Shown here: in pieces, positions 1 to 9,787 of the stretch
How the letters are laid out: every line of letters begins with the position of its first letter
Numbering within the stretch: the stretch's first letter is position 1
DNA from: Mangrovibacterium diazotrophicum
GTDB lineage: Bacteria > Bacteroidota > Bacteroidia > Bacteroidales > Prolixibacteraceae
Length of the DNA stretch: 64,000 bases
Direction: 5' to 3'
Assembly (NCBI RefSeq): GCF_003610535.1
Contig: NZ_RAPN01000005.1
Location: 186,001-250,000 of the forward strand
Notes under the pieces: generated by a model
Told to the model about the DNA's origin: nothing
Seen by the model: the letters and a program-made list of their open reading frames with translations, nothing else
Database searches by the model: none
Made by a program: the position numbers and the translations under genes

Positions 1-438
1 TTAACATTTGTTTCTTTAGACTCATACCAATAACAATTTTCTATTAACGTAATCACTTGATTTTAAAAACTAAAAATAGAATACTCAAAAAGATATCGGT
101 TTTCATTTTCTTTCAAAACAGTCATTTGTTCGCAATAACTTAATATTTCCCTACTTTTCAGTAAATCATTCAGGATGTTATTGTTAACGCGACAATATAA
201 AATAGTGCAAACCTGATCATTTTCCGGAGCGAAGCGATTACTGCCTGCAGCTTTTAGATGAGCTCCACCGATTTAAGTCATATTTTTCAACACCTAGTCT
301 ACGCAGTTTTTTCTATCTTTGCGCCTCAGTTTTAAGTGGTAACATGAATGGTGAAAAATGTCACCGCCAAAAAACCACAACTAACATTGTTTAACACAAA
401 GGTCGGCGACCTTAAAATGCTTTTAACCAACCAATACC
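1..438. other. leuS upstream region
   Basis: No gene is seen here. The first 230 bases are AT-rich without a convincing reading frame. A -7 box lies at 314-321, so the leuS leader would be roughly 110 bases. That leader contains a perfect 6-bp hairpin with a 3-base loop (399-413) and a looser GGTaACAT/ATGTcACC pairing (about 341-374). These could be attenuation or stability elements, but nothing matches a riboswitch class I know. Confidence 0.5.
314..321 (+). promoter_or_regulatory. leuS promoter -7 box (TATCTTTG)
   Basis: TATCTTTG matches the Bacteroidota housekeeping -7 consensus TAnnTTTG exactly and lies 118 bases before the leuS ATG. No clear -33 TTTG element is visible at the usual spacing, so the assignment rests on the -7 box alone. 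Confidence 0.5.
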
Positions 439-3090
439 ATGGAATACAAATTCTGGGACATTGAGCCGAAATGGCAAGCTTACTGGGAGGAGAACAAAAC
501 CTTCAAGACGGAAAACGATTTTTCGAAACCGAAATATTATATCCTCGACATGTTCCCTTATCCGTCAGGTGCCGGGCTACACGTTGGACACCCCGAAGGT
601 TACACAGCAACCGACATCATCAGCCGTTACAAACGCATGAAAGGGTTCAACGTGCTTCACCCCATGGGGTGGGATGCGTTTGGTTTGCCGGCCGAGCAAT
701 ATGCCATTCAAACGGGAACGCACCCTTCGATTACAACCCAGAAAAACTGCGACAACTTCCGTCGCCAGATTAAAACCCTGGGATTGAGTTACGACTGGGA
801 TCGCGAGATTAACACAACCGATCCGAAATATTTCAAATGGACACAGTGGATCTTCACCAAACTGTACAATACGTATTTTGATGCAGAACAAGGAAAAGGT
901 CGCCCAATTAGCGAACTGCCAATTCCGGCTGAAGTAAAAGCTGAAGGTGACGCTGCTGTTAACCAATACATCAGCAAAAAACGTTTGGCCTACTACGATA
1001 ATGCCCAGGTTTGGTGGTGTCCGAACTGTAAAACAGTTTGTGCCAACGAAGAAGTGTTGACCGACGGATCGCACGAAAAATGTGGACACCAAGTGAATCG
1101 CAAAAACCTGAAACAATGGCTGCTTCGCATTCCTCACTACGCGCAACGTTTGTTGGAAGGTTTGGATGAACTGGACTGGCCGGAAGGTGTAAAAGACATG
1201 CAGAAAAACTGGATTGGTAAATCGACCGGTGCGGAAGTTGACTTCGCATTGGAAGGCATCAACCAAAAGCTGCGCGTGTACACCACTCGTCCTGACACGC
1301 TGTTCGGAGCAACTTACATGGTTATTTCGCCGGAACACCCAATGATGAGCGAAATAGTAACCGCCGATAAAAAAGAAGAAGTTGAAAAGTACATTCAGGC
1401 TGCTGCTTTGAAATCAGACCTGGACCGTACCGAGCTGAATAAAGATAAAACCGGTGTATTTACCGGCCGCTACGCCACCAACCCGATCAACGGAAAACAA
1501 ATTCCGGTTTGGGTGGCCGACTACGTGTTGATGGGTTACGGAACCGGAGCCATCATGGCTGTTCCGGCGCACGACACCCGCGACTTCGAGTTTGCTGAAA
1601 AATTCGAAATTCCAATCATCTGTATCCTCGATCCGAAAGATGCGGAAGCTGAATTGCGCGATCAGGTTTTGGCCGGCAAAGCCTGCTGGACCGAAGATGG
1701 CGCCTACATTAACTCAGCCAGCGCCGAAACCGGTATCGACATCAACGGACTCAACAAAAAAGAAGGGATCGCGAGAGTGATTGGCTGGTTGGAAGAACAA
1801 GGAATTGGTAAAGCAACTGTCAACTTCAAACTGCGCGACTGGTTGTTCAGCCGCCAACGTTATTGGGGCGAGCCGTTCCCGGTTATCCACTGGGAAGATG
1901 GCGAGATTGAACTGGTAGATGAAGATCTTCCGGTAACCTTGCCTGAACTGGAAAAATTTGAACCGGGTGAGGGTGGTGAATCTCCGTTGGCCAACGCCGG
2001 CGACTGGTTGACTGTGGTTGACAAAAACGGCCGCAAAGGTCGTCGCGAAACCAACACCATGCCGCAATGGGCGGGCTCGTGCTGGTACTACCTACGCTAC
2101 ATCGACCCGAAAAATGACGAATCGATTTTCGACCCGAAAGTAGAAAACTACTGGATGCCGGTCGACCTGTATATTGGCGGTGCCGAGCACGCCGTGCTGC
2201 ACTTGCTGTACTCGCGTTTCTGGCACAAAGTGCTGTTCGACCTGGGAATCGTTTCAACCAACGAGCCGTTCCAAAAGCTGTTCAACCAAGGAATGATTTT
2301 GGCATTTGCTTACGAGACCAAGACCGGTGCCAAAATTGCTTCGGATTTGGTTGAAGAAAAAGAAGGCAAATATTTCCACATCGAGACCGGCGAAGAGCTG
2401 CGCCAGATTGTGGCAAAAATGTCGAAGTCACTGAAAAACGTGATCAACCCCGACGATGTGGTTGAGAAATACGGAGCCGACTCGTTGCGTCTGTACGAAA
2501 TGTTTATGGGACCGCTGGACGACACCAAGCCTTGGGCCGAGAACGGCGTAAAAGGAGTGTTCGGATTCCTGGGCCGTGCTTACCGTTTCTTCGGAAACCT
2601 CGACAATATTGTGGAAGGCGAAGAAGACAAGGAAATGGCGAAGTTGTTGGCACAAACGATCATCAAAGTTGGCGACGACATTGAAAACCTGAAGTTCAAC
2701 ACCGGTATTTCAGCCTTGATGGTATTGAACAACCTGGCCATGAAAAAAGGCAAAGTAACCAAAGCGACAGCCGAGACTTTTGCAAAAATTCTGGCTCCTT
2801 ACGCGCCTCACCTTGCCGAAGAATTGTGGCAAATGTACGGCAACACCGCAACCTTGACTTACGAACCGTGGCCGGTAGCTGACACCAGCATCCTGGTGGA
2901 AGACACGTTCGAATACCCGGTTTCATTCAACGGCAAAGTGCGCTTCAAACTGGCAATGCCGGTTGATGCCGCCAAAGATGCCATTGAAAAAGCGGTGATG
3001 GAACACGAAGCTGCACAAAAGTGGCTTGATGGTAAAACACCGAAAAAAGTCATTATCGTACCGAAAAAGATTATCAATGTGGTTTTATAA
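439..3090 (+). CDS. leuS: leucyl-tRNA synthetase
   Basis: Charges tRNA-Leu with leucine in the cytoplasm (class I synthetase). The 883-residue protein carries the HIGH-type signature HVGH at residues 48-51 inside [17 protein letters not shown] zinc-type CPNC...C..H cluster lies near residue 195-220, followed by the CP1 editing domain with its threonine-rich [13 protein letters not shown] segment. The KMSKS loop is at 660-664, then comes the anticodon-binding C-terminus. Length is normal for bacterial LeuRS. It is monocistronic: a -7 box lies upstream and a hairpin-plus-T-run terminator follows 22 bases after the stop. Nothing appears to be missing. Confidence 0.98.
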   Translation: MEYKFWDIEPKWQAYWEENKTFKTENDFSKPKYYILDMFPYPSGAGLHVGHPEGYTATDIISRYKRMKGFNVLHPMGWDAFGLPAEQYAIQTGTHPSITTQKNCDNFRRQIKTLGLSYDWDREINTTDPKYFKWTQWIFTKLYNTYFDAEQGKGRPISELPIPAEVKAEGDAAVNQYISKKRLAYYDNAQVWWCPNCKTVCANEEVLTDGSHEKCGHQVNRKNLKQWLLRIPHYAQRLLEGLDELDWPEGVKDMQKNWIGKSTGAEVDFALEGINQKLRVYTTRPDTLFGATYMVISPEHPMMSEIVTADKKEEVEKYIQAAALKSDLDRTELNKDKTGVFTGRYATNPINGKQIPVWVADYVLMGYGTGAIMAVPAHDTRDFEFAEKFEIPIICILDPKDAEAELRDQVLAGKACWTEDGAYINSASAETGIDINGLNKKEGIARVIGWLEEQGIGKATVNFKLRDWLFSRQRYWGEPFPVIHWEDGEIELVDEDLPVTLPELEKFEPGEGGESPLANAGDWLTVVDKNGRKGRRETNTMPQWAGSCWYYLRYIDPKNDESIFDPKVENYWMPVDLYIGGAEHAVLHLLYSRFWHKVLFDLGIVSTNEPFQKLFNQGMILAFAYETKTGAKIASDLVEEKEGKYFHIETGEELRQIVAKMSKSLKNVINPDDVVEKYGADSLRLYEMFMGPLDDTKPWAENGVKGVFGFLGRAYRFFGNLDNIVEGEEDKEMAKLLAQTIIKVGDDIENLKFNTGISALMVLNNLAMKKGKVTKATAETFAKILAPYAPHLAEELWQMYGNTATLTYEPWPVADTSILVEDTFEYPVSFNGKVRFKLAMPVDAAKDAIEKAVMEHEAAQKWLDGKTPKKVIIVPKKIINVVL

Positions 3091-3112
3091 ATACCACATC
3101 TACAAAATATTG

Positions 3113-3148
3113 AAAAGATCCGGGCCATTATTGGTTCGGATCTTTTTT
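3113..3148 (+). terminator. leuS rho-independent terminator
   Basis: The arms AAAAGATCCG and CGGATCTTTT pair around a short loop with an inner GGCC/GGTT pairing, followed by a run of T. It sits 22 bases after the leuS stop and just before the next gene on the same strand. Confidence 0.8.
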
Positions 3149-3188
3149 GTTTAGTACATTTATTCAACCAATCAACTATCCCCAAACA

Positions 3189-3686
3189 ATGAAAACAATT
3201 CTTCTGCAACTAATTTTAGCATTCTGCGCAGCATTAACAACACAAGCACAAGATTATAACTCAATCAGATTAACCCATTTAAAAAACCAGCTGAGTTTCG
3301 AGATTGAACGAGGAGCAAAAGTCGTTATTACAACAAGTGACAACCGGATAAAAGGGAAAATCAGCCAAATACAAGATGACGCTTTAGTGATTGGAACAGA
3401 CACAATCACATTTTCGGAAATCAATATTTTATTTGCAAAAACATATTCTTCCAAAACATCCGGAGTACTGCTCAGTATTTTAGGAGGTTCTCTGGGTACA
3501 GCGGGAATCTATGGTACAGGAGTCGCAATTGTAGAGGGAGGCTACTCACGTTTAATTCTACTTTATTCGCCCGCCCTCATAACAGTAGGCACCATTATAA
3601 CCATCAAAGGCGTCCAAATGCTGAGTCGCGGAAAACGCTTCAAGAAAACGAAATGGGATTTCAGCCCAACAATTGTGGCCCAATAA
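3189..3686 (+). CDS. small exported/membrane protein, function unknown
   Basis: 165 residues, not recognised. The ATG at 3189 is preferred over an upstream frame extension to 3147 because it opens directly into a signal peptide (MKTILLQLILAFCAALTTQA, then a likely cut after AQA/Q). The middle is polar and beta-like. A stretch around residues 95-145 contains two hydrophobic, glycine-rich segments that could cross the membrane, and the tail is basic (RGKRFKKTKW). The next gene is convergent. A role in the envelope is all that can be inferred. Confidence 0.7.
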   Translation: MKTILLQLILAFCAALTTQAQDYNSIRLTHLKNQLSFEIERGAKVVITTSDNRIKGKISQIQDDALVIGTDTITFSEINILFAKTYSSKTSGVLLSILGGSLGTAGIYGTGVAIVEGGYSRLILLYSPALITVGTIITIKGVQMLSRGKRFKKTKWDFSPTIVAQ

Positions 3687-3734
3687 TCTCTTCGACTGCT
3701 GAAAACCAAAAAAAATATCTGCTAAGCCCTCAGG

Positions 3735-5150
3735 CTATTCTGTCAATTTCCGGATTAGGCCGCTGAAAATGTAGCCATGGAATGGATAAACCATTGCCCA
3801 GTACAAACGCCCGCCAACTCCTTTGGGGCGGAATGTCGCCGTTTGTACCAACTCGTCTCCCTGTATCCGAAATTCCAGCCAAGCCTCCCCCGGAATCTTC
3901 ATTTCAGCCAGCAGAAGTAAACGTCCCTCTTCGCGATTGGCATATAAAACCCGCCAAAAGTCCAGCGTATCACCCGCTTCAATTTTATCGATACTCGTCC
4001 GGCCGCGGCGCAAACCAACGCCCCAAGTTAGCTCATCCATAAATCCACGGATTCGCCACAACCAGTCGCCATGATACCAGCCATTGTCGCCACCGATTCG
4101 CCAGATCCGCTCCACACAAGCCTCGATATCCCGAATTCGCCGCCGCCGCACATCGCGGTAACAACCAAAGCGGGGAACATTGATAAAATCGGAGATTTGG
4201 TAATTCAGCCGCCCGCTGATCGTGGAATCTTTCCAGCTCGAAACAATTTCGTTTTGCTCAATCTTTTTGAAGGCCTTAACAATGGCATCCTCGTACGACA
4301 GTGGTTGAATTCCGAGCATCTCGGTTAATCGCTGATCCTTGGCTACCACTTCAACCTTCATGCTGTCCACCAAAGCACAGGCTAATTTATAGGACGTTGA
4401 TGTGACGAAATAGAGCCAGTACGAAGACAGCCGCGGCGTCATCACCGGAACAACGCCGATGTAGCGCTTCAAACCGCGGACACGGGCAAACTCCAGCAAC
4501 ATCTCTTTATAAGTCAAAATCTCGTTCCCGGAAATATCGAAGCTTTGCTTGTAGGTTTCCTCGCGCCCCAACACACCCGTTAAAAACTGGATCACATCGC
4601 GAATAGCAATTGGCTGGCAGCGCGTATTCAGCCATTGGGGAGCAACCATTGCCGGTAATTTCTCCACCACGTCGCGGATAATTTCGAACGAAGCACTACC
4701 CGAACCAATGATAATTCCGGCCCGAATCGTTGTCAGCGCATAATCACCGAGCGCCAGTTCATCCTCAACCGTTTTTCGCGATTGCAGGTGCTTGGATAAA
4801 GTCTGCGAATTGACAATACCACTCAAATAAATCACCTGCCTGACACGAGTCGCGTGCATGGCATCCCGGAAATTAACAGCCGAGCGCCGCTCCAGCTCAT
4901 CAAAATCACTTGCCGTCGACATGGAATGTACCAGGTAGTAGGCAAAATCAATATCCTCCGGAATATTTTGCAGCGACTCCCTGTCGGTCAAATCGTTCTC
5001 GATTACCTCAATCTGTTCCCGAATGGATTTTACCGGATTGAAGCGCTGAACATCGCGCACACTACACACCACCTGGTGACCTTCGTTCACCAAAACAGGC
5101 AGCAATCTTTTTCCGATATATCCGGTTGCCCCGGTCAATAGTATCTTCAT
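3735..5150 (-). CDS. NAD(P)-binding SDR-type oxidoreductase with DUF2867 C-terminus
   Basis: 471 residues. The N-terminus is an atypical short-chain dehydrogenase Rossmann fold (MKILLTGATGYIGKRL, glycine motif at residues 7-13), similar to nucleoside-diphosphate-sugar epimerases and NmrA-like proteins. The last ~140 residues (from about 330) match the DUF2867 module usually fused to it, ending in a hydrophobic PFHGYIFSGLI segment. The ATG at 5150 is chosen because the Rossmann strand begins there; the frame stays open another 42 codons upstream, but that extension resembles nothing. The substrate is unknown. It is transcribed alone. Confidence 0.85.
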   Translation of the reverse strand: MKILLTGATGYIGKRLLPVLVNEGHQVVCSVRDVQRFNPVKSIREQIEVIENDLTDRESLQNIPEDIDFAYYLVHSMSTASDFDELERRSAVNFRDAMHATRVRQVIYLSGIVNSQTLSKHLQSRKTVEDELALGDYALTTIRAGIIIGSGSASFEIIRDVVEKLPAMVAPQWLNTRCQPIAIRDVIQFLTGVLGREETYKQSFDISGNEILTYKEMLLEFARVRGLKRYIGVVPVMTPRLSSYWLYFVTSTSYKLACALVDSMKVEVVAKDQRLTEMLGIQPLSYEDAIVKAFKKIEQNEIVSSWKDSTISGRLNYQISDFINVPRFGCYRDVRRRRIRDIEACVERIWRIGGDNGWYHGDWLWRIRGFMDELTWGVGLRRGRTSIDKIEAGDTLDFWRVLYANREEGRLLLLAEMKIPGEAWLEFRIQGDELVQTATFRPKGVGGRLYWAMVYPFHGYIFSGLIRKLTE

Positions 5151-5312
5151 AAAATTAGAAGGATTCAGCGCTTTTATCCTAAAACGGCAAACAGGGGTGC
5201 ACGGTTGCAGTCGTCCTAAGTTCCGAATAAAAAAGAGGACGTCCGCCCGCAAGTTTTCGAACTTATTCGTGTCCAATCGCCAAAACGAAAATCAACTTAA
5301 AAAGAATCAACA

Positions 5313-6137
5313 ATGAAAAACAAATTCTCGTGGCGGGCATTTATCAGCTTTGGCCTCACTTACAGCCTCATCATCGTTCTTGTTTCCGGTTTAGTTTTAT
5401 ATGTTTCTCCTCCGGGACGCTACGCGCACTGGGTGAATTGGAAACTACTCGGTGCAACCAAAGAAGGTTGGCAAGCCATTCATACCATCTTTTCATTCGC
5501 TTTTGTTATCCTTTCCCTACTTCACCTGTTCAGCATTAACTGGAAAGCGTTTCTAAGTTACCTGCGAGCCAGAACAGAAAAAAGCCACAGCAAGAAACGC
5601 GAATTGGTATGGTCCAGTGTTGTAGTCGTCATCTTCTTTATCGGGACTGTCTTTTCTATTCCTCCTTTCAGCTCGGTCATGAATTTAAGTGAAAACCTGA
5701 CGGCTTCTTGGGAAAAAACAGAGGAAACACCACCGGTTCCGCATGCCGAACTCCTCACCCTTGCCGAGCTGGACACACAATTACCAGACCTCAGCCTGGA
5801 TCAAATTACCGAAAAATTGAAACGGCACAACATCGCTTTCGAAAACGCTTCGACACAAACCCTGCGCGAAATAGCCGAGCTAAACAACCAAACGCCAATG
5901 GAGATTTACGCGCAAATCACCCAAAAACCAGCTTCACAAATGCAGGGAAGCGGCATTGGCCGAAAATCACTGGAAACGATTTGCACCGAGCTAAATAAAA
6001 ATGCAGACGACGTAATTTTACTTTTGGAAGACAACGCGATCATTGCAGACAAGGACCAAACGCTGCGCGCTATTGGCGATGAGAATGGCATCAGTCCGAA
6101 AGAAATCTACGATTTAATTAACCAGCCGCCTAATTAA
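5313..6137 (+). CDS. DUF4405-type membrane protein with helical C-terminal modules
   Basis: 274 residues. The first ~120 residues hold three hydrophobic helices (about 12-32, 52-72, 94-115) with conserved histidines in WQAIHTIFSF and LLHLF, as in DUF4405 proteins, which resemble b-type cytochrome membrane domains. The C-terminal 130 residues are soluble and contain two related helical units, each ending in a PxEIY motif (TPMEIYAQI near 190, SPKEIYDLI near 265). A third partial unit lies between. Haem binding is an inference from the family, not shown here. The gene appears monocistronic. Confidence 0.75.
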   Translation: MKNKFSWRAFISFGLTYSLIIVLVSGLVLYVSPPGRYAHWVNWKLLGATKEGWQAIHTIFSFAFVILSLLHLFSINWKAFLSYLRARTEKSHSKKRELVWSSVVVVIFFIGTVFSIPPFSSVMNLSENLTASWEKTEETPPVPHAELLTLAELDTQLPDLSLDQITEKLKRHNIAFENASTQTLREIAELNNQTPMEIYAQITQKPASQMQGSGIGRKSLETICTELNKNADDVILLLEDNAIIADKDQTLRAIGDENGISPKEIYDLINQPPN

Positions 6138-6327
6138 AAATCAAGCGTCAGCATTTCATCCGGGGAACCCTCAGGTTAACTGACTCTTAAGCCGTTTCAT
6201 AATCTTTTCTTAATTCCTTCACCAGATGATTTTTAGCAGGATTTTTTCATATTTTATATTCTTCATTTGCAGCCAATTTTAAAATCACGAAAAAACGGAG
6301 CGGAAACGCTACACATAAATTGCTAAA

Positions 6328-7197
6328 ATGACTGAAGAACGTAAATTCAAGTTGAAGACCCTGCTTACTGATTACCTCATTATTACCGTGGGGATGTCGT
6401 TGTATGTTGTTGGGTGGACACTGTTCCTGATTCCTGCTGAAATCACCGGTGGAGGAATTAGTGGTGTATCGACAGTAATTTATTACAGCACCAAGTTTCC
6501 GATTGCGATCTCTTATTTTGTGATCAACGTTTTCCTGATCCTGGTTGCCATCAAAGTTTTGGGCGCCAGCTTCGGCGTGAAAACCATTTGGAGCATGCTC
6601 GTTGCAACGCTCCTGTTTTGGATCACCCCCGGAATGATCAAAGAACCACTGATTGATGACACTTTCCTTTCGGCTGTTTTGGGCGCCATGCTGGGTGGTA
6701 TGGGAATCGGCCTGGTGTTCACGCGCGGTGGCAGCACCGGCGGAACCGACATCATTGCCATGATTATCAACAAATACCGCAACATCAGCCCGGGCCGGGT
6801 AATCATGTACTGCGACGTCATTATTATTGCGTCCAGTTACTTTGTTTTCCACTCGCCGGCAAAGCTGGTGTATGGCTACGTATCCATGTGGGTGGTCTCT
6901 TATTCGATTGATGCTTTTTTAAGCGGAGCCAATGCTTCTGCTCAAATTTTTATATTTTCGAAGAAATTTAATGAAGTTGCGGATTACATTAATCAAAATG
7001 CCAACCGAGGTGTTACAGTACTCGACGGCACAGGATGGTACTCCAAGGAAAACGTTAAAATTGTCATGACCGTTGTTCGCAAACGCGAATCGAGCATGAT
7101 TTTCAGAAAATTAAAGGAAATTGACCCGGATGCTTTTATCTCCATGGGTAGTGTGATGGGGGTTTACGGCAATGGGTTCGAAAACATCAAAATTTAG
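6328..7197 (+). CDS. YitT family membrane protein (DUF161/DUF2179)
   Basis: 289 residues: about five or six transmembrane segments in the first 200 residues, including the glycine-rich TRGGSTGGTDIIA motif typical of YitT proteins. A cytoplasmic DUF2179 domain follows (about 215-285, with KIVMTVVRKRE and IDPDAFISM). The family is widespread and its transport substrate is unsettled. The stop codon is one base before the ATG of the M23 peptidase gene, so the two are almost certainly co-transcribed and possibly translationally coupled. Confidence 0.9.
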   Translation: MTEERKFKLKTLLTDYLIITVGMSLYVVGWTLFLIPAEITGGGISGVSTVIYYSTKFPIAISYFVINVFLILVAIKVLGASFGVKTIWSMLVATLLFWITPGMIKEPLIDDTFLSAVLGAMLGGMGIGLVFTRGGSTGGTDIIAMIINKYRNISPGRVIMYCDVIIIASSYFVFHSPAKLVYGYVSMWVVSYSIDAFLSGANASAQIFIFSKKFNEVADYINQNANRGVTVLDGTGWYSKENVKIVMTVVRKRESSMIFRKLKEIDPDAFISMGSVMGVYGNGFENIKI

Positions 7198-7198
7198 T

Positions 7199-8518
7199 AT
7201 GAAAAGATATTGGGCTGAAGGGATTTTTATTGTCATTGGAATTGCATTGGTAACCTGGATTTTTATCTACAAACAAAATCCGGAACCTGAAGCAGAAGTT
7301 ATCCCCGAGCCCGAAGTTATCCCCGAACCGATTTTAAAGTTCGGCCTCCCGGTCGATTCGTTTTACGTTGAAGCGAGCTCCATCAAGCGCAATCAAAACC
7401 TATCCGACTTGTTGGTTAACCGGGGAGTTTCGTACCAAACCATTGATGAAATTGCACGTAAATCGAAACCTATTTTCGATGTGCGCAAGCTGAAACAAGG
7501 CAACAACTGCTACTTCTTTTGCACTCCCGACACCAACAAGCTGGCTAAATACTTCATTTACGAAATCGACCCGATTGAATATGTGGTTTACCAGCTCGAC
7601 GATAGCCTGAACATTTACAAAGGCGAAAAGCCAGTGACCCAGGAGCTGAAAACCGCATCAGGCGTTATCGAATCATCGCTGTGGAATGCCATGACGGGGA
7701 ACGACCTCAACCCGGTTTTGGCCATCGAGCTTTCCGAAATTTATGCCTGGACAATCGACTTCTTCGGCATCCAAAAAGGCGATAAATTCCGTTTGATCTA
7801 CGAAGAGAATTTTGTTGACAGTGTTTCTGTGGGCATCAACGCCATTTACGCCTGCCAGTTCGAACACATGGGCGAGGATTTTTACGCCTTCGAGTTCGAG
7901 CAGGACAGCATTATGAGCTACTACGACGACCAGGGAAAGAGTCTGAAAAAAGCATTCCTGAAAGCGCCGCTTAAGTTCTCGCGAATCAGCTCGCACTTTT
8001 CGCGTGCCCGCCTGCACCCGGTACTAAAGATTAGCCGTCCGCACCTGGGTATTGACTATGCTGCGCCAACCGGAACACCCGTTCACAGTATCGGCGATGG
8101 CGTGGTTACCCGCAAAGGCTACCAGGCCGGTGGTGGCGGTAATTACATTTACATCAAGCACAACTCAGTATACACCACCTGCTACATGCACCTGAACAAC
8201 TTTGCCAAAGGCATGGCGCCGGGCGTTCGCGTCAAACAAGGGCAGCTGATTGGTTATGTTGGAAAAACGGGGTTGGCAACCGGGCCTCACCTCGACTTCC
8301 GCGTATTTAAAAACGGATCGGCTATGGACCCGCTGAAATTGAAAGCACCACCTGTTGAGCCGGTCAAAGAGGCCTTGATGCCGCAATACACCCAACTGAA
8401 AGATTCACTGATGCTCCGCCTGCAGGCAATTCCGTTTGGCGACGAGCAACCAGCAACTCAACCACAACTGCAAGCTTCGTTACCGGAAGACCAACCAGCC
8501 GAGATGCCTTCAAACTAG
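7199..8518 (+). CDS. membrane-anchored M23 family metallopeptidase
   Basis: 439 residues, a predicted peptidoglycan endopeptidase of the outer side of the cell membrane. One N-terminal hydrophobic anchor (about 7-26) is followed by a short proline/glutamate repeat (EVIPEPEVIPEP) and a LysM/opacity-like N-domain. The LytM catalytic domain runs from about 275 to 390, with HLGIDYAAPTGTPV, CYMHLNN and GPHLDFRV carrying the zinc ligands and catalytic His. The ATG at 7199 follows the yitT stop by one base; an in-frame start 27 bases earlier would overlap yitT. All zinc-site residues are present, so it should be active, unlike degenerate EnvC-type relatives. Confidence 0.9.
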   Translation: MKRYWAEGIFIVIGIALVTWIFIYKQNPEPEAEVIPEPEVIPEPILKFGLPVDSFYVEASSIKRNQNLSDLLVNRGVSYQTIDEIARKSKPIFDVRKLKQGNNCYFFCTPDTNKLAKYFIYEIDPIEYVVYQLDDSLNIYKGEKPVTQELKTASGVIESSLWNAMTGNDLNPVLAIELSEIYAWTIDFFGIQKGDKFRLIYEENFVDSVSVGINAIYACQFEHMGEDFYAFEFEQDSIMSYYDDQGKSLKKAFLKAPLKFSRISSHFSRARLHPVLKISRPHLGIDYAAPTGTPVHSIGDGVVTRKGYQAGGGGNYIYIKHNSVYTTCYMHLNNFAKGMAPGVRVKQGQLIGYVGKTGLATGPHLDFRVFKNGSAMDPLKLKAPPVEPVKEALMPQYTQLKDSLMLRLQAIPFGDEQPATQPQLQASLPEDQPAEMPSN

Positions 8519-9020
8519 CATTCGAGTTATGCGGATTACAAATCCGCGTTTAAGACGTCAGGATTACAAATCCTGACGAGCAAGGGGGAAGATCTACCAA
8601 TAGACATGCCTTCGAATTAGTTTTGGCATTGAGCTTCAACGCAACAGACGAATGTTCTTAAATTCCAACGGTCTCATCAGGGCTATCACTAAAATCCAAA
8701 GGATTTAAATATTTATAGTCCAAAAAACAACCGGACTCATTCGACTCCCGCCGGAGTCGTACGTCAACTTCTCCTTATTTTCTATAAATATAGAATGCCT
8801 CCGGCATCCTCGAATCCGAGGTTAAACAAATAAGATGATCTTTCGATTTTCATCGATTGTAAATACTGAAAGCAATGTCATGCTAAATTCCAGCTGCATT
8901 TTAATTGAATTCCGGTAGGGTAAAACAGGAGCAGTGCGGTACATCCACAGTTACACCCCACGCGTTGTTCTTCCACCCCTTTCTAAGTTTTTTTCTCGGA
9001 AATTCAAAAAATACAGCACC
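8519..9020. repeat. hairpin-rich intergenic block (REP/MITE-like)
   Basis: About 500 bases without a gene. It contains two perfect palindromes sharing the core GGATTACAAATCC: arms of 7 bp at 8531-8547 and 10 bp at 8556-8578. Four more perfect hairpins follow: CGACTCC/GGAGTCG at 8742-8759, TTCTAT/ATAGAA at 8780-8795, ATGCC/GGCAT at 8795-8807 and CCTCG/CGAGG at 8808-8821. The shared core suggests copies of one short interspersed palindrome. No transposase is nearby. Confidence 0.7.
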
Positions 9021-9680
9021 ATGAAAACAAACCCACTTTTAAAATTGATGACCCTGGTTGCCATGCTCGTTACAATCGTATCGTGCAGCGAATCGTCACT
9101 ATCGGAAGCCGAACCCACGGATTTTGATACGCCCCTAACGAAAAGCGCGTTAACAGAGATACAGACCGAAAACTTAGTCTTCGTTTTTGAAGAAGAAAAA
9201 ATGGCCCGAGACGTTTATTACTACCTCAACGAAAAATGGAATTTAACAGTCTTTGCAAACATTATCGACAGCGAACAAAACCACAAAGACGCGATGGAAA
9301 AATTGTTGATCTCGTACGAAATCGACTACCCGGACAACGACACGTACGGTGAATTTTCGATTGACGAAATCCGTCAGCTTTACATCGCGTTGACCACTTC
9401 GGGAGAAAGCTCCATCCTTGCAGCACTCGAAGTCGGAATGACGATCGAAGATTTCGACATTGAAGACTTGCAAGCACGATCCGAAGAATTTGAAGATGCT
9501 GACGTTGTTAAGGTTTTAGGCAATTTAACCGAAGGCTCGATGAACCATCTCCGCGCCTTTTATTCGAACCTGAAAAACCTGGACGAAACGTACACTTACA
9601 GCCCTCAGTTCATCAGCCAGGAATTGTTCGATGCGATCATCGCCAGCACGGATAGCCGCGGCCACTATGGCTCCAAATAA
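9021..9680 (+). CDS. DUF2202 lipoprotein (ferritin-like fold)
   Basis: 219 residues. The start at 9021 gives a lipoprotein signal ending at Cys22 (VTIVSC); the frame is open 29 codons further upstream, but that part is not a signal peptide. The mature protein matches DUF2202: the helix with EEEKMARDVYYYLNEKW and the following SEQNHKDAMEKLL carry the Glu and His residues that form a ferritin-like di-metal site in the family. Likely an outer-membrane or periplasmic lipoprotein; the reaction is unknown. It follows the hairpin-rich block and is convergent with the FISUMP gene. Confidence 0.85.
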   Translation: MKTNPLLKLMTLVAMLVTIVSCSESSLSEAEPTDFDTPLTKSALTEIQTENLVFVFEEEKMARDVYYYLNEKWNLTVFANIIDSEQNHKDAMEKLLISYEIDYPDNDTYGEFSIDEIRQLYIALTTSGESSILAALEVGMTIEDFDIEDLQARSEEFEDADVVKVLGNLTEGSMNHLRAFYSNLKNLDETYTYSPQFISQELFDAIIASTDSRGHYGSK

Positions 9681-9787
9681 AGGATATGTATGGATCGGAT
9701 TTGGAATTAAAATCTTCCAACCAATATTCGTCGGATTTCCAGTACTCACAGAATTACTTATAGAAAATATAGTGTTTCGTAATTATT

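Noticed and set aside
577-1338. 253-codon minus-strand frame opposite leuS
   Set aside because: Antisense to the HIGH and editing regions of leuS; no support.
9748-9787. Promoter or attachment site between the convergent DUF2202 and FISUMP genes
   Set aside because: Short AT-rich gap between gene ends; nothing repeated or palindromic beyond chance.
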